A stretch of DNA of 59,574 nucleotides from Methanoregula sp. UBA154 (lineage in GTDB: Archaea; Halobacteriota; Methanomicrobia; Methanomicrobiales; Methanospirillaceae). The notes under the pieces were generated by a model. It saw nothing but the letters and a program-made list of their open reading frames with translations. It made no database searches and was not told where the DNA came from. The position numbers were made by a program, and so were the translations under genes. Shown piece after piece: positions 40,173 to 48,773 of the stretch; within the stretch, counting starts at the first letter, position 1; the number at the start of each line of letters is the position of its first letter. The stretch spans positions 1 to 59,574 of the forward strand of contig DAPW01000003.1 in NCBI GenBank assembly GCA_002502245.1. Direction: 5' to 3'.

Positions 40173-41221
40173 CAGGTATCACCCAGCAGTTCCTCGACAA
40201 CCCGTGCCGGTTCAAAGAGAGCGATATCATCGTAGGACTGGCCGGTGCCGAGGAACATGAGTGGCTTTCCGATGGTGTGGGCAATCGAGATCGCCGCCCC
40301 GCCCCGGGAGTCCATATCAGCTTTGGTAAGAACCACGGCATCAGCCCCGATTGTCTTATCGAACTCGAATGCCCGGGTCACCGCATCGTTACCTGCAACC
40401 GCTTCATCAACATAAACCACGAGGTCGGGCTTCATGACCCGCTTAATCTTGTCGAGCTGGCTCATCAGGTTCGCCTTGTTATGGAACCTGCCGGCAGTAT
40501 CTGCAAGAACCACGTCGATCTTATGCGATTGCGCATATTGTACCGCATCAAAAAGCACCGCGGAAGGATCGCCACCCTCCGGATGCTGGATGACCTTAAT
40601 TCCCAGCCGTTCGGCATGGACACCAATCTGCTCGATGGCCCCGGCACGATAAGTATCGCCCGCACCAATCACAACCGAGAAACCCTGCTTTTTTAGATAG
40701 GACCCGATCTTGGCCACCGTGGTGGTCTTACCGGTCCCGTTCACACCGGTGAACAGTATCTTCACCGGCCGGGGGTGTGTCCGGATGTAGTCCAGGAGGT
40801 CAAAACCCTTGCCCAGCACCTTGAGCAGCGCCGCTTTGAGCGCACCAACCACAAGGGAATCCACGGACTCACCGATCTTACGGTGTTTTCCAACCAGACT
40901 TTTTCTCACGTGTGCAATGATCGCGTCCGTGGCAGGAAGGGCTACATCACTCTCGAGCAGCGTCAGTTCCAGTTCGCTGAGTGCATCAGCAACGTCCTTC
41001 TCCGAGACAATCAGCTCGCGCTCGATGAGGAGAACCTTAAACTTTTCAACAATAGTTGGTTGTTCAGGTTCCGGGGGAACTGCGGATTTCTCCATCTTTG
41101 GACCAGGTTCCGGTTGTCCTCCACCGGTCCCCGCACCGGCCGGTGCCGTGATCACGGTCTGGATACTCGAACCCAGACGGCTCCGGGCAGCCTGCAGCTT
41201 TGCCTTAAGTCCCCCGAACAT
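40172..41221 (-). CDS. ftsY: Signal recognition particle receptor FtsY
   Basis: The 349-residue protein has a variable, acidic and proline-rich N-terminal part (about 1-60), then the NG domains. It shows GVNGTGKTTTVAKIGSYLKK (about 160-179), GDTYRAGAIEQ, the G3 motif LADTAGRFHNKANLM and the G4 motif TKADMDSRGGAA. It receives the SRP-ribosome complex at the membrane. In most archaea it directly follows prefoldin alpha, as here (18-base gap), and the pair is followed by srp54. Confidence 0.96.
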   Translation of the reverse strand: MFGGLKAKLQAARSRLGSSIQTVITAPAGAGTGGGQPEPGPKMEKSAVPPEPEQPTIVEKFKVLLIERELIVSEKDVADALSELELTLLESDVALPATDAIIAHVRKSLVGKHRKIGESVDSLVVGALKAALLKVLGKGFDLLDYIRTHPRPVKILFTGVNGTGKTTTVAKIGSYLKKQGFSVVIGAGDTYRAGAIEQIGVHAERLGIKVIQHPEGGDPSAVLFDAVQYAQSHKIDVVLADTAGRFHNKANLMSQLDKIKRVMKPDLVVYVDEAVAGNDAVTRAFEFDKTIGADAVVLTKADMDSRGGAAISIAHTIGKPLMFLGTGQSYDDIALFEPARVVEELLGDT

Positions 41222-41239
41222 AGAGAGAAAGTCCCCGCG

Positions 41240-41686
41240 TTAATCCTGCCCGGCAGCCATCGACTGCTGGTACCCGGTCTCAAGCCTCTTGTTGATCTCG
41301 TTCATCTGGGAGCGGAGACGGTCAAGGGTTTCGGCCACCTTCTTCTGGGAGGCCTCCATCTCCATGATCCGCTCTTTCAAGAACTCGACAGCATCCTTGT
41401 TCGGTCGTTCGACAATGACCTCGGCACCGATTGCGAGCATCACTTTCTCCGGCTCGAGTATCTTTGCCCGGACACTTGCCCCGCCGCCGATCTGGAGGAG
41501 GACAACTCCATCCTCCGTTGCCATCATTCCCTCAAGGGCTTCGATGGCAGCCATGGCTTCCATCCGGCCGTTTTCCAGCATATCCAGCTGGCTGACAAAA
41601 ATCTCTGCCTGCTGCCCGTATTCCTTTAAGTAGTGCTGAAGCGTCATCAGTTCGCGCTGGTCCATCGGTTGCATAGTATCTGCCAA
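41240..41686 (-). CDS. pfdA: Prefoldin subunit alpha
   Basis: This 148-residue protein is prefoldin alpha: a first coiled coil (MTLQHYLKEYGQQAEIFVSQ and on to about 60), a beta region with VLLQIGGGASVRAKI, and a second coiled coil from about residue 100 to 138. Two alpha subunits hold the four beta subunits (gene at 814). In other euryarchaea the gene before it is LX; here LX is 5.8 kb away, across the polyamine island. Confidence 0.93.
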   Translation of the reverse strand: MADTMQPMDQRELMTLQHYLKEYGQQAEIFVSQLDMLENGRMEAMAAIEALEGMMATEDGVVLLQIGGGASVRAKILEPEKVMLAIGAEVIVERPNKDAVEFLKERIMEMEASQKKVAETLDRLRSQMNEINKRLETGYQQSMAAGQD

Positions 41687-41958
41687 AATCTGCCACCCCG
41701 TTTTTGTATTGGATAAAATAATCCTGACTCCTGATATGTATGTCCTCCGGTATCATAAATACATCATGGTGGAGACGTGCTCCGCCGGACCATCTCCCGC
41801 GATACGGGCACCGTGCCCGACAGGAGACTGACGGTGTGCTGACCTTCTTGAGTATTCTGACAACCATCGGGGTACACACACCAATCCACCGGCTCGTCAT
41901 TTTATTACAGTTCATCCCTAACAATACCAGTGCAGACCACCCCGGTCTGAGGAGGCGT

Positions 41959-43407
41959 ATGATGGATTTTAAGAACAAGGTTTTGATCATCGGGTACGGC
42001 GCAGTCTGCAAGTGCATGTTCCCGATCCTGCTCCGCCACGTGAACATACCCCTTGAAAATATCACCATCATCGACTTCAAGGACAAGTCAGCCGACCTCA
42101 AGGCCTGGACGACCGGGGGCCTCCGTTTTTTCAAGATGAAGATTACCCCGCTAAACCTGAATGTGGTGCTTTCGGAACACCTCACTCCGGGTGGTCTCCT
42201 GATCGATGTTGCCTGGAACATCGACTGCTGTGAAGTCGTGCAGTGGTGCCATGACCACAATGTCCTCTATGTGAATACTTCCGTGGAAGCCTGGGATCCC
42301 GATGCCACAATCATGACCGCAAGCCCGTACGAGAAGACCCTGTATTACCGCCAGATGAAACTCATCGAGCTGACCAAAGACTGGAAGGATGATGCTACGA
42401 CCTGTGTCGTGGATCACGGGGCAAACCCGGGCCTTATCTCGCATTTTGCCAAGCAGGGGCTCGTGGATATTGCACGGAGGATGATCGCCGACCGGATCGC
42501 AAAAGATCCCGAACAGATCAAGAATTTGATCAAAGAACAGGATTTTGCGCAGCTTGCCATGGAGACAGGGATCAAGGTCATTCACTGCTCCGAACACGAC
42601 ACCCAGATCTCCCGTTCCCCCAAAAAAGTCGGGGAGTTTGTCGGAACCTGGTGTATCGAGGGGCTCAGGGAGGAGGGGATTGCCCCTGCGGAGATCGGCT
42701 GGGGTACCCACGAGAAGACGCTCCCCCCCCTTGCTATCATTCCGCCGGTAGGGCCGAAGAACGGCATCCTGATCCCCAAGATGGGGATCAATACCTGGGT
42801 CCGGTCCTGGATCCCCAACCAGGAGATCATCGGCATGGTCATCCGTCATGGGGAGGCTTTCGGTATCTCCTCCCGCTGGACAGTCTGGAAAGACGGTCAA
42901 GCGGTGTACCGCCCGACCGTCTACTACGCGTATATGCCCTGTGATGCAACGATCGCGTCCATTCATGAACTGCGCGCCCGGAATTACGTACTGCAGCCGA
43001 AGCTGCGGATCATGAGCGACCGGGAGATCGTTACCGGAGCCGACATCCTCGGTGCCCTCTTAATGGGCCACCCCTACAAGTCGTGGTGGACGGGCAGCAT
43101 CCTCCCGATTGACGAAGCCAAGAAACTGGCCCCCGGGCAGAATGCCACTACCATCCAGGTAGCGCTGGGAGTGGTCAGCGCCGTGATGTGGATGATCAAA
43201 AACCCGCAAAAAGGGTTCTGCCTTCCGGATGATCTGCCGCATGAGTTCGTACTGGATATTGCAAAACCGTACCTGGGAGAGTTCCGGTCAGGGCCTTCCG
43301 ACTGGACTCCCCTGAAGAACCGTATTGTGTACATAAAGGAGAATCCTGAAAACAATTATGACCGTGAAGATGTCTGGCAATTCAAAAACTTCTTATTCGT
43401 GCAATAA
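41959..43407 (+). CDS. Homospermidine synthase-like NAD-dependent enzyme
   Basis: The 482-residue product starts at ATG 41959 after GAGGAGG (41952-41955 core). It has an N-terminal Rossmann fold (VLIIGYGAVCKCMFPILLRH, then ITIIDFKDKS) and the homospermidine synthase/saccharopine dehydrogenase-like core: DVAWNIDCCEVVQWC, VVDHGANPGLISHFAKQGL, and WGTHEKTLPPLA. Bacterial homospermidine synthase joins two putrescines (or putrescine and spermidine) with NAD+ as cofactor and releases ammonia. The next gene is an ornithine-type decarboxylase that could supply putrescine. The gene lies against the direction of the surrounding superoperon. Confidence 0.85.
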   Translation: MMDFKNKVLIIGYGAVCKCMFPILLRHVNIPLENITIIDFKDKSADLKAWTTGGLRFFKMKITPLNLNVVLSEHLTPGGLLIDVAWNIDCCEVVQWCHDHNVLYVNTSVEAWDPDATIMTASPYEKTLYYRQMKLIELTKDWKDDATTCVVDHGANPGLISHFAKQGLVDIARRMIADRIAKDPEQIKNLIKEQDFAQLAMETGIKVIHCSEHDTQISRSPKKVGEFVGTWCIEGLREEGIAPAEIGWGTHEKTLPPLAIIPPVGPKNGILIPKMGINTWVRSWIPNQEIIGMVIRHGEAFGISSRWTVWKDGQAVYRPTVYYAYMPCDATIASIHELRARNYVLQPKLRIMSDREIVTGADILGALLMGHPYKSWWTGSILPIDEAKKLAPGQNATTIQVALGVVSAVMWMIKNPQKGFCLPDDLPHEFVLDIAKPYLGEFRSGPSDWTPLKNRIVYIKENPENNYDREDVWQFKNFLFVQ

Positions 43408-43419
43408 ATCTATGATATA

Positions 43420-44634
43420 ATGACAAAAACTGCAGTAGACGCAAAGAAGAGAAGGAAGAAAAAAGGGCCTGAAAACGGAGTACATCATATCGGGAAGGCC
43501 AGAAAGGAACTCCTGCAGGAACTGGCCGGAGAACATGGGACACCCATCTTCGTGATCGACCACGAAAAAATCCGGGAAAATTACCGTGAATTCAAATCTC
43601 ACCTGCCTTCCGTTCAGGTCTATTTTGCCGTCAAGGCCAACTCGAATCCTGAGATCGTCAGGACGCTCTTTGAGATGGGCTCAAGTTTCGATGTTGCGTC
43701 CATGCCTGAGTTCATGATTGTGCACGAGAATATCCGGCACATGCCCAGAAAAGAGCGGCAGGACTGGATCTGGGACAAGATCATCTATGCCAATACTATC
43801 AAGCCTATCGAAACACTCGAAGCCCTTGACAAGTACAAACCGCTCGTCACGTTTGATAACGCCGAGGAGATCAAAAAGATCCGGGACCACGCCCCCCATG
43901 CCGGCCTCGTTCTCCGCATACGGGTCCCGAACACCGGCTCCATGGTAGAGCTCTCATCCAAGTTCGGTGCCCACCCCGGGGAGGCAGTCGACCTGATCAT
44001 GTCTGCATTTGACTCCTGCCTTGAGGTCGAAGGTCTGAGTTTCCATGTCGGCAGCCAGTGTACGAACTTCGAGAATTACGTCACCGCGCTTCAGTTGTCC
44101 TCGGACATTATCAGCGAGGTGGAAACCCGCACCGGAAGGAAGATACGGCTGCTCGATATCGGTGGCGGTTTCCCGGTGAAATACCATCCCGAGGTCAAGG
44201 ATTTTAAGATTCTCGCAAAGAAACTGAACACCGAGATAAAACGGCTCTTCCCAAAAGACATGGAGATCATAGCCGAACCGGGAAGGTTTCTGGTTGCAAA
44301 CACCTGCACGCTGGTTGCCAAGGTTGTGGGCAAGGCAGTCCGTGACGGGAAGACCTGCTATTATATCAATGACGGGGTTTATCACACCTATTCCGGGCAG
44401 GTCTTCGACCATGTGAATTACCCGGTACTCGCATTCAAGGAGGGGGAGAGAAAAATCTCTGCAGTCTTCGGGCCGACCTGCGATGCATTTGACACGGTCA
44501 CGCTCTCTGCGGAACTGCCCGAGCTTTCCATCGGCGATCTGGTGTATTCGGAAAATATCGGTGCCTACTCCCACGCTTCATCAACCTACTTTAACGGTTT
44601 CCCACCGGCAAAAGTTGTGCATATCAATAAGTAA
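43420..44634 (+). CDS. Ornithine-type PLP decarboxylase (fold III)
   Basis: The 404-residue protein belongs to the alanine-racemase-fold decarboxylases. The Schiff-base lysine is in VYFAVKANSNPEIV (about 66-79). Next come FHVGSQCTNFENYV, the PLP-phosphate loop LDIGGGFPVKYHP, and EPGRFLVANTCTLVA. The second-subunit active-site motif is GPTCDAFD, which is the ornithine/arginine-decarboxylase form, whereas diaminopimelate decarboxylases have GPVCES. A lysine-rich N-terminus (residues 8-20) precedes the domain. It starts 12 bases after the homospermidine synthase gene, so the pair is co-transcribed. Ornithine is the most likely substrate; lysine is possible. Confidence 0.85.
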   Translation: MTKTAVDAKKRRKKKGPENGVHHIGKARKELLQELAGEHGTPIFVIDHEKIRENYREFKSHLPSVQVYFAVKANSNPEIVRTLFEMGSSFDVASMPEFMIVHENIRHMPRKERQDWIWDKIIYANTIKPIETLEALDKYKPLVTFDNAEEIKKIRDHAPHAGLVLRIRVPNTGSMVELSSKFGAHPGEAVDLIMSAFDSCLEVEGLSFHVGSQCTNFENYVTALQLSSDIISEVETRTGRKIRLLDIGGGFPVKYHPEVKDFKILAKKLNTEIKRLFPKDMEIIAEPGRFLVANTCTLVAKVVGKAVRDGKTCYYINDGVYHTYSGQVFDHVNYPVLAFKEGERKISAVFGPTCDAFDTVTLSAELPELSIGDLVYSENIGAYSHASSTYFNGFPPAKVVHINK

Positions 44635-44639
44635 CCATC

Positions 44640-44645
44640 TTTTTT
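44640..44645 (+). terminator. T-run terminator after the decarboxylase gene
   Basis: A run of six T follows the stop codon by five bases. It is a plausible archaeal intrinsic terminator for the two-gene polyamine unit. Confidence 0.4.
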
Positions 44646-45352
44646 GGATCCCCCGTTTTCATACGCTCACTGCATCCTCGACAAACCAGCCGGCTGGGAC
44701 CCCGGCTAGGTCCTCCGGTCGGAGTGGTACCTCAGGTTACGGTCATGCGCTCCGGCCGTACCCTGGAAGCCATCATGATAAAAAATGAAATACCGCTCTG
44801 GCGGATTTCTTAGGGACAATATCCATCCGGTCACTGGTGACATCCTCATCCTGCCCGGTGCCGCGGGGTTTGAGCCAATTCGCGGGGTCTGCATACAACA
44901 TAAGTATGCCTGAGGGCAATGCAGTGGAGAGGTTGTTTTAGAAAGTGGGGAGTACGCGACCTTTCACGGCTGTGGTGTGGATGTGATGCACGGATAAGGA
45001 ATCGCTACTCCAACATAATATCCGGGCAGATATTGTATATTGTTATCCCACTGACAATTTTAATGCCGTTAAAATTTTTAATTCCATGATAATCACAACT
45101 TTCATGGATCCGGTCCCGGGAGGATTTGTGCCGGTGACGGGCATCAGGAAATTCTGGATCCGGCCTTACGGCATTGCCAATGAGAACATTCCGTAGATCC
45201 CTCATACAATCGCTTGAGAACAGGACCGGTTATCCATGCAGTCAGTACGGTGCTGCAGATCTCCCGGAATATGTCCGGAAAAAAGACAACGATTACTTTC
45301 AGGAGGTTTTTTGACGTTATGTAACAATCACATTATATAATCACCGGTGAAT
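44646..45352. other. 700-base gene-free region in the island
   Basis: I find no supported gene here. The GC content falls towards the right, with AT-rich sequence at 45025-45105 (ATATTGTATATTGTTATCC and AAAATTTTTAATTCC). TTATATAA at 45333-45340 or TTATGTAA at 45318-45325 is likely to be the TATA box of the regulator gene. Short inverted repeats such as GCCGGCTGGGACCCCGGC at 44689-44706 occur, but no repeat from elsewhere in the window was noticed. Confidence 0.4.
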
Positions 45353-46135
45353 ATGAACGAGCTCCTGAATATAATCTCGGCATCCGATAAAAGGCGCAAC
45401 CTTCTGATTCTCCTGAACAGCGGACCCCGGGAATGGGAAACGATCAGGCAGGTTCTCAACGTCACCTCAACGGGAATGCTACCCCAGATAAAAATCCTTG
45501 AGGAGGAGCATCTTATCGCGCGGAACGGGCGGAAATTCTTTTTAACGCCGATGGGAAAAGTCATGAGCACCCAGATGGAACCACTGGTCAGGACCCTGGA
45601 AGTCCTGGACAAAAACAGGAAGTTCTGGCGCGAACACGATCTGAGTGTCCTGCCCCATGAGATCCTCCTTACAATCGGTGACCTCGGGGATTACGATATC
45701 GTCGAAGTACCAGACGAGGACTTCTTCAACGTGAACCCGTTTCTGGAGAACATCGCCCAGGCAAAAACCATCAAGGGGATCGCCCACACCGTGCACCCGA
45801 AATATCCCCGTTTTTTCTTAACCCTTGCGAAAAACGGGGTTGATTCATCGCTGATCCTGACACCGGGTGTTTATCGGGTCATTAAGGAAAAATACCGGGA
45901 CCTGCTCGAAGAATGGCTGGAATGTGGAAATGCCCATCTCTATGTCCCAGACAATGAGATCAAATTCTCATTTGTTGTCACAGACCGGAATGTTTCCCTC
46001 TCGTTCTTCTATAACAGCGGTGCATTCGATTCAAAACGTGATGTAGTCAGTGTCGATCCCTCTGCAAGGAGGTGGGGTGAGACCATCTTTTCTTATTATC
46101 AGAAACAATCGAAAAAAATTATTGCCCTGGATTAA
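45353..46135 (+). CDS. FilR1-type transcriptional regulator (wHTH + DUF1724)
   Basis: This 260-residue regulator has an N-terminal ArsR-like winged helix (about 1-75: SDKRRNLLILLNSGPREWET, VLNVTSTGMLPQIKILEEE) and a C-terminal domain of the FilR1/DUF1724 kind (ILLTIGDLGDYDIVEVPDEDFF, KGIAHTVHPKYPRFF, HLYVPDNEIKFSFVVTD). FilR1 proteins are almost confined to methanogens, where they regulate genes for methanogenesis and filament growth. I chose ATG 45353 over a GTG two codons earlier. It lies beside the polyamine genes and may respond to the same state, but this is inference. Confidence 0.85.
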   Translation: MNELLNIISASDKRRNLLILLNSGPREWETIRQVLNVTSTGMLPQIKILEEEHLIARNGRKFFLTPMGKVMSTQMEPLVRTLEVLDKNRKFWREHDLSVLPHEILLTIGDLGDYDIVEVPDEDFFNVNPFLENIAQAKTIKGIAHTVHPKYPRFFLTLAKNGVDSSLILTPGVYRVIKEKYRDLLEEWLECGNAHLYVPDNEIKFSFVVTDRNVSLSFFYNSGAFDSKRDVVSVDPSARRWGETIFSYYQKQSKKIIALD

Positions 46136-46437
46136 TCAGAAAGACCGGCAATCACGCCGGCGTGTTCCCACGGACTCCGACAGATTCACACGTGCTGATA
46201 CCATCCTGCCGCAGTCATAAGCCCGCTCCAAGCAAGAATTCGTTTCACTGATGATCGGGACACGTACACCACACTGCTCTGGTATCCAGATCATAAATCC
46301 TGCAGGTACGAACACGATGTTCAGGGATACATTCCACAAATGCATGACGGGGCAGAGACGGTCCGGACGGAATCCTGTTCAGGAAAGCTTTATCCTTTCG
46401 TACCTGGTATCAATCTCCTGTCCGGAGGGAGGAGACG
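46136..46437. other. Intergenic region before the EF-like gene
   Basis: No gene is supported. The right end holds AAGCTTTATCC (46384-46394), a possible TATA box, and a strong ribosome site GGAGGGAGG (46424-46432) five bases before the ATG at 46438. Confidence 0.4.
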
Positions 46438-46686
46438 ATGGAGACGATGATTGGTAAGGTAACCCATTACTATCCGAAGATCAGTGTCGCTGCAGTCGTT
46501 CTGGAAGACCACATTGCGAAAGGTGACCTGATCCATATTCGCGGACCGCACGATGATCTGCATCAGTCCGTGACGTCGATAGAGATCGAACATGTGCCTA
46601 GAGAGGAAGCTGAGCCGGGGCAGGACATAGGCATCAAGGTGACTGAGCGGGTTCACGCGGGGGATGTGGTGTTCCGCGAGGACTGA
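46438..46686 (+). CDS. Translation elongation factor-like small protein
   Basis: The 82-residue protein is a single beta-barrel like domain 2 of EF-Tu: IGKVTHYYPKISVAAVVLED, KGDLIHIRGPHDDLHQ, SVTSIEIEHVPREEAEPG, GIKVTERVHAGDVVF. Small proteins of this type occur in many methanogens and are often encoded near U32 peptidases involved in RNA modification; none is adjacent here. The strong ribosome site GGAGGGAGG fixes the start. The function is not known. Confidence 0.8.
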   Translation: METMIGKVTHYYPKISVAAVVLEDHIAKGDLIHIRGPHDDLHQSVTSIEIEHVPREEAEPGQDIGIKVTERVHAGDVVFRED

Positions 46687-46808
46687 TCTTTCTTTCTTTT
46701 TTCCTGCAACGGAGAGGACAATATTCCGGTCCATTCCGATTTTGTACCATCCCGTAATCACGATAGATCCAGAAATCCTCTCCCGCGACTGTCCGAACCG
46801 GTGATGGT

Positions 46809-47311
46809 ATGAAGAATTCATTTCTCCTGATATCTGCCCTTATTCCGGTCACCATTGTGATTACTGCCGTTTATGCAGGACAGGGAACTTTCCCCGGCAC
46901 TTCGGATAGTGCCCCCGAAAATCTCATACGATAATTCCCCACAGCCGTTGTGCTCTGATGTACTGGCAATCGCCCGGGATTTTCGGGCGGCAGAAACAGA
47001 TATCCCGACACTTCTTCACCAGACAAACGATGACGATGATGAGGACAACAATGGAGATGTGAACGAAAATGATAACATCGTTGCAGGACCGGAGACTCCC
47101 GTACCTGCAACCCCTCCTCCGATAACAACAATCCCGACAGCAGGAATAATCCCCCCAGAGCGGTGGTACTGCCGCCTCATCATTTTTGAGTAGCAGCAGT
47201 GAACCCACTCAGAGCGGAAGTTCCACGCGAACCGAGAGCCTCGCACTAGTGCACAGCATTACATTACTCATTTTCGAGAAGTGCTCTTCCGTTCTGGCGG
47301 AGTATTTCTGA
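46809..47311 (+). pseudogene. Possible decayed secreted-protein gene
   Basis: Three successive plus-strand frames read like parts of one short secreted protein. The first (46809-46934) gives a signal peptide, MKNSFLLISALIPVTIVITA, and stops after 41 codons. The second (to 47192) has an acidic stretch DDDDEDNNGDVNENDN and a Pro/Thr linker PETPVPATPPPITTIPTAG. The third (about 47159-47311) continues with SGGTAASSFLSSSSEPTQSG and a hydrophobic end. Such acidic and Pro/Thr/Ser-rich parts are common in methanogen surface proteins. Two frameshifts would join them. It may instead be chance low-complexity sequence. Confidence 0.35.
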
Positions 47312-47464
47312 GGGATCCCGTGAGCGATTCACAACGGGGTGGGACGGGCAGGAGGATTCCTAACCCTTTGCCGTCATTTCTCCCGGACGGTAATTCCCTG
47401 TCCGACAAGAGAATGATAAGTGATGCCCGTGTATGTACATTAACCGAATTTTATCGGTTTCCTC

Positions 47465-47473
47465 AAAAAAAAA
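47465..47473 (-). terminator. Oligo-U terminator after LX
   Basis: Minus-strand transcription leaving LX meets a run of nine T one base after the stop codon. The same layout follows pfdB (803-811). It shows that the upper half of the superoperon now ends here, and the lower half (pfdA onwards) must have its own promoter. Confidence 0.6.
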
Positions 47474-47474
47474 G

Positions 47475-47666
47475 TTACTCGGCCGATACGGCCTTGACTG
47501 CGTCGACCTTGATGTAGCGTCTCTTCAGGTTGTGCTTGCTGCCGATGACGGCAAACGTGCGTTCCTTGGCCTGATTCTCGTTGGGCGCTGTAATAACCTT
47601 GGTGTATGGCATCCAGTCCTCGCCCATCCGGAACGTGCCTTTCACTTCAAACTTCTGATCTGTCAT
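47475..47666 (-). CDS. rplX: 50S ribosomal protein L18Ae/LX (eL20)
   Basis: This 63-residue protein matches archaeal LX: MTDQKFEVKGTFRMGEDWMP, then YTKVITAPNENQAKERTFAVI and GSKHNLKRRYIKVD. The archaeal form is about one third of eukaryotic L18a. It follows aIF6 by five bases in the minus-strand operon. Prefoldin alpha normally comes next; here a U9 terminator and the island intervene. Confidence 0.94.
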   Translation of the reverse strand: MTDQKFEVKGTFRMGEDWMPYTKVITAPNENQAKERTFAVIGSKHNLKRRYIKVDAVKAVSAE

Positions 47667-47671
47667 GCTGT

Positions 47672-48334
47672 TTACTCCAGAAAACCAAATACGTCTTCAA
47701 TCCTGCCCAGTTCAAACCCGCTCGTGGCATTGCCGGCAAGGTATCCTTTCTCGTTCACGAGAAGACCGGTGCCGACCAGTGCGCCACCCATGTTGATCGA
47801 GCCTGTACCGACCGGTACCTTTGCAACCTCTTCGAGTATGGCGATCTGCCGCTCGGTTGCCCGCGGGTGGACGATGACCCCCTTGTTGGTGGCAACACCT
47901 GCCATGCCGACGGTCTTCACGCCGCCGAGCGTGAGGTGGATCACCTCAACGCCAAGGAACTCGCCGATCGCCTTCGAAAGGTCGGCGGGCATGTCCTGGT
48001 GAACTGCTGCAAAGGTGTCGTTTGCCATGATCACGTTGCCGGCTGCGTTCATCGACTCGGAGAGGAGCAGCACCTCGCGATACTGAGCCAGCAGGTCAAT
48101 CTCTTCTTCAGTTGCAAGTCCCGAGACAACAATGCCCCGGCTGTTGCCGGCAACAAGAGACCCGATGATGGCGCTCCCCTGTATCGTGGTCTCCACGAGG
48201 GTTACTCCAAGCGCATCGCGGATCGCTGTCTTGAACTCTTCCGTGGATTCCGGCGGGACTATGGCGATATCTCCCAGCACACGGGCAAATACCCCGATGT
48301 TCGGGTCACCTGCAAACGTGATCGTGCGTTCCAT
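47672..48334 (-). CDS. eif6: Translation initiation factor aIF6
   Basis: The 220-residue protein has the five-fold repeated penta-in fold: each unit contains a pattern such as NPNIGVFARVLGDIAIVP-like sequence (PNIGVFARVLGD), SIIGSLVAGNSRGIVVS-type (GSLVAGNSRGIVVSG), NDTFAAVHQDMP and GTGSINMGGALVGTGLLVNE. It keeps 50S subunits from joining 30S too early and is released with the help of SBDS (gene at 2092). Located between L31e and LX, as in other euryarchaea. Confidence 0.95.
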   Translation of the reverse strand: MERTITFAGDPNIGVFARVLGDIAIVPPESTEEFKTAIRDALGVTLVETTIQGSAIIGSLVAGNSRGIVVSGLATEEEIDLLAQYREVLLLSESMNAAGNVIMANDTFAAVHQDMPADLSKAIGEFLGVEVIHLTLGGVKTVGMAGVATNKGVIVHPRATERQIAILEEVAKVPVGTGSINMGGALVGTGLLVNEKGYLAGNATSGFELGRIEDVFGFLE

Positions 48335-48601
48335 CTACGATTCCGGTGCAAGTTCCGCCTGAACCTGCCCGTCCTCCAGCTTCATGGCACGGACCCGGAT
48401 CTTTGACGGCGGCTTTGAGCTGCCACGGCTCCATACCTTCTCGTTGATACCCTTGTCAAGCTTGACATCTTCGCTCTTCATGTGCTTGGCGAGATATTTC
48501 CTGATGTCCTTGATCGCGCCGTTGCTCCGCTTCCAGCGGGGCATCCGCCGTGCATCCCGCAGGGGGATGATATATATTCGTTCCTGCATCGTCTCTGCCA
48601 T
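48335..48601 (-). CDS. rpl31e: 50S ribosomal protein L31e
   Basis: The 88-residue protein shows the eL31 pattern: ERIYIIPLRDARRMPRWKRS, then AIKDIRKYLAKHMKSEDVKL and NEKVWSRGSSKPPSKIRV. It lies near the peptide exit tunnel of the large subunit. It is directly followed by aIF6 and preceded by L39e, the conserved archaeal order. Confidence 0.96.
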   Translation of the reverse strand: MAETMQERIYIIPLRDARRMPRWKRSNGAIKDIRKYLAKHMKSEDVKLDKGINEKVWSRGSSKPPSKIRVRAMKLEDGQVQAELAPES

Positions 48602-48604
48602 GGC

Positions 48605-48757
48605 TTACACCTTCAGCGTGCTCTTACGCCAGTTGCGCCGTTTCGGGTGCGCAACCACGCCGCGCTTGGTCCTGACCATTACCCACTGGGGCACACGCCG
48701 GTTCTGGTCGCATGCCTTCGCCAGCCGGATCTTCCTGCCTTTGCTTAATTTGCTCAT
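48605..48757 (-). CDS. rpl39e: 50S ribosomal protein L39e
   Basis: The gene encodes only 50 residues starting MSKLSKGRKIRLAKACDQNR and ending RRNWRKSTLKV, the complete eL39 pattern. It lines the peptide exit tunnel. The longer open frame upstream is not real; the ATG at 48755-48757 is clear. It is three bases upstream of L31e and 16 bases after the PP-loop gene. Confidence 0.95.
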   Translation of the reverse strand: MSKLSKGRKIRLAKACDQNRRVPQWVMVRTKRGVVAHPKRRNWRKSTLKV

Positions 48758-48773
48758 GTTGTCACCAACTCTC

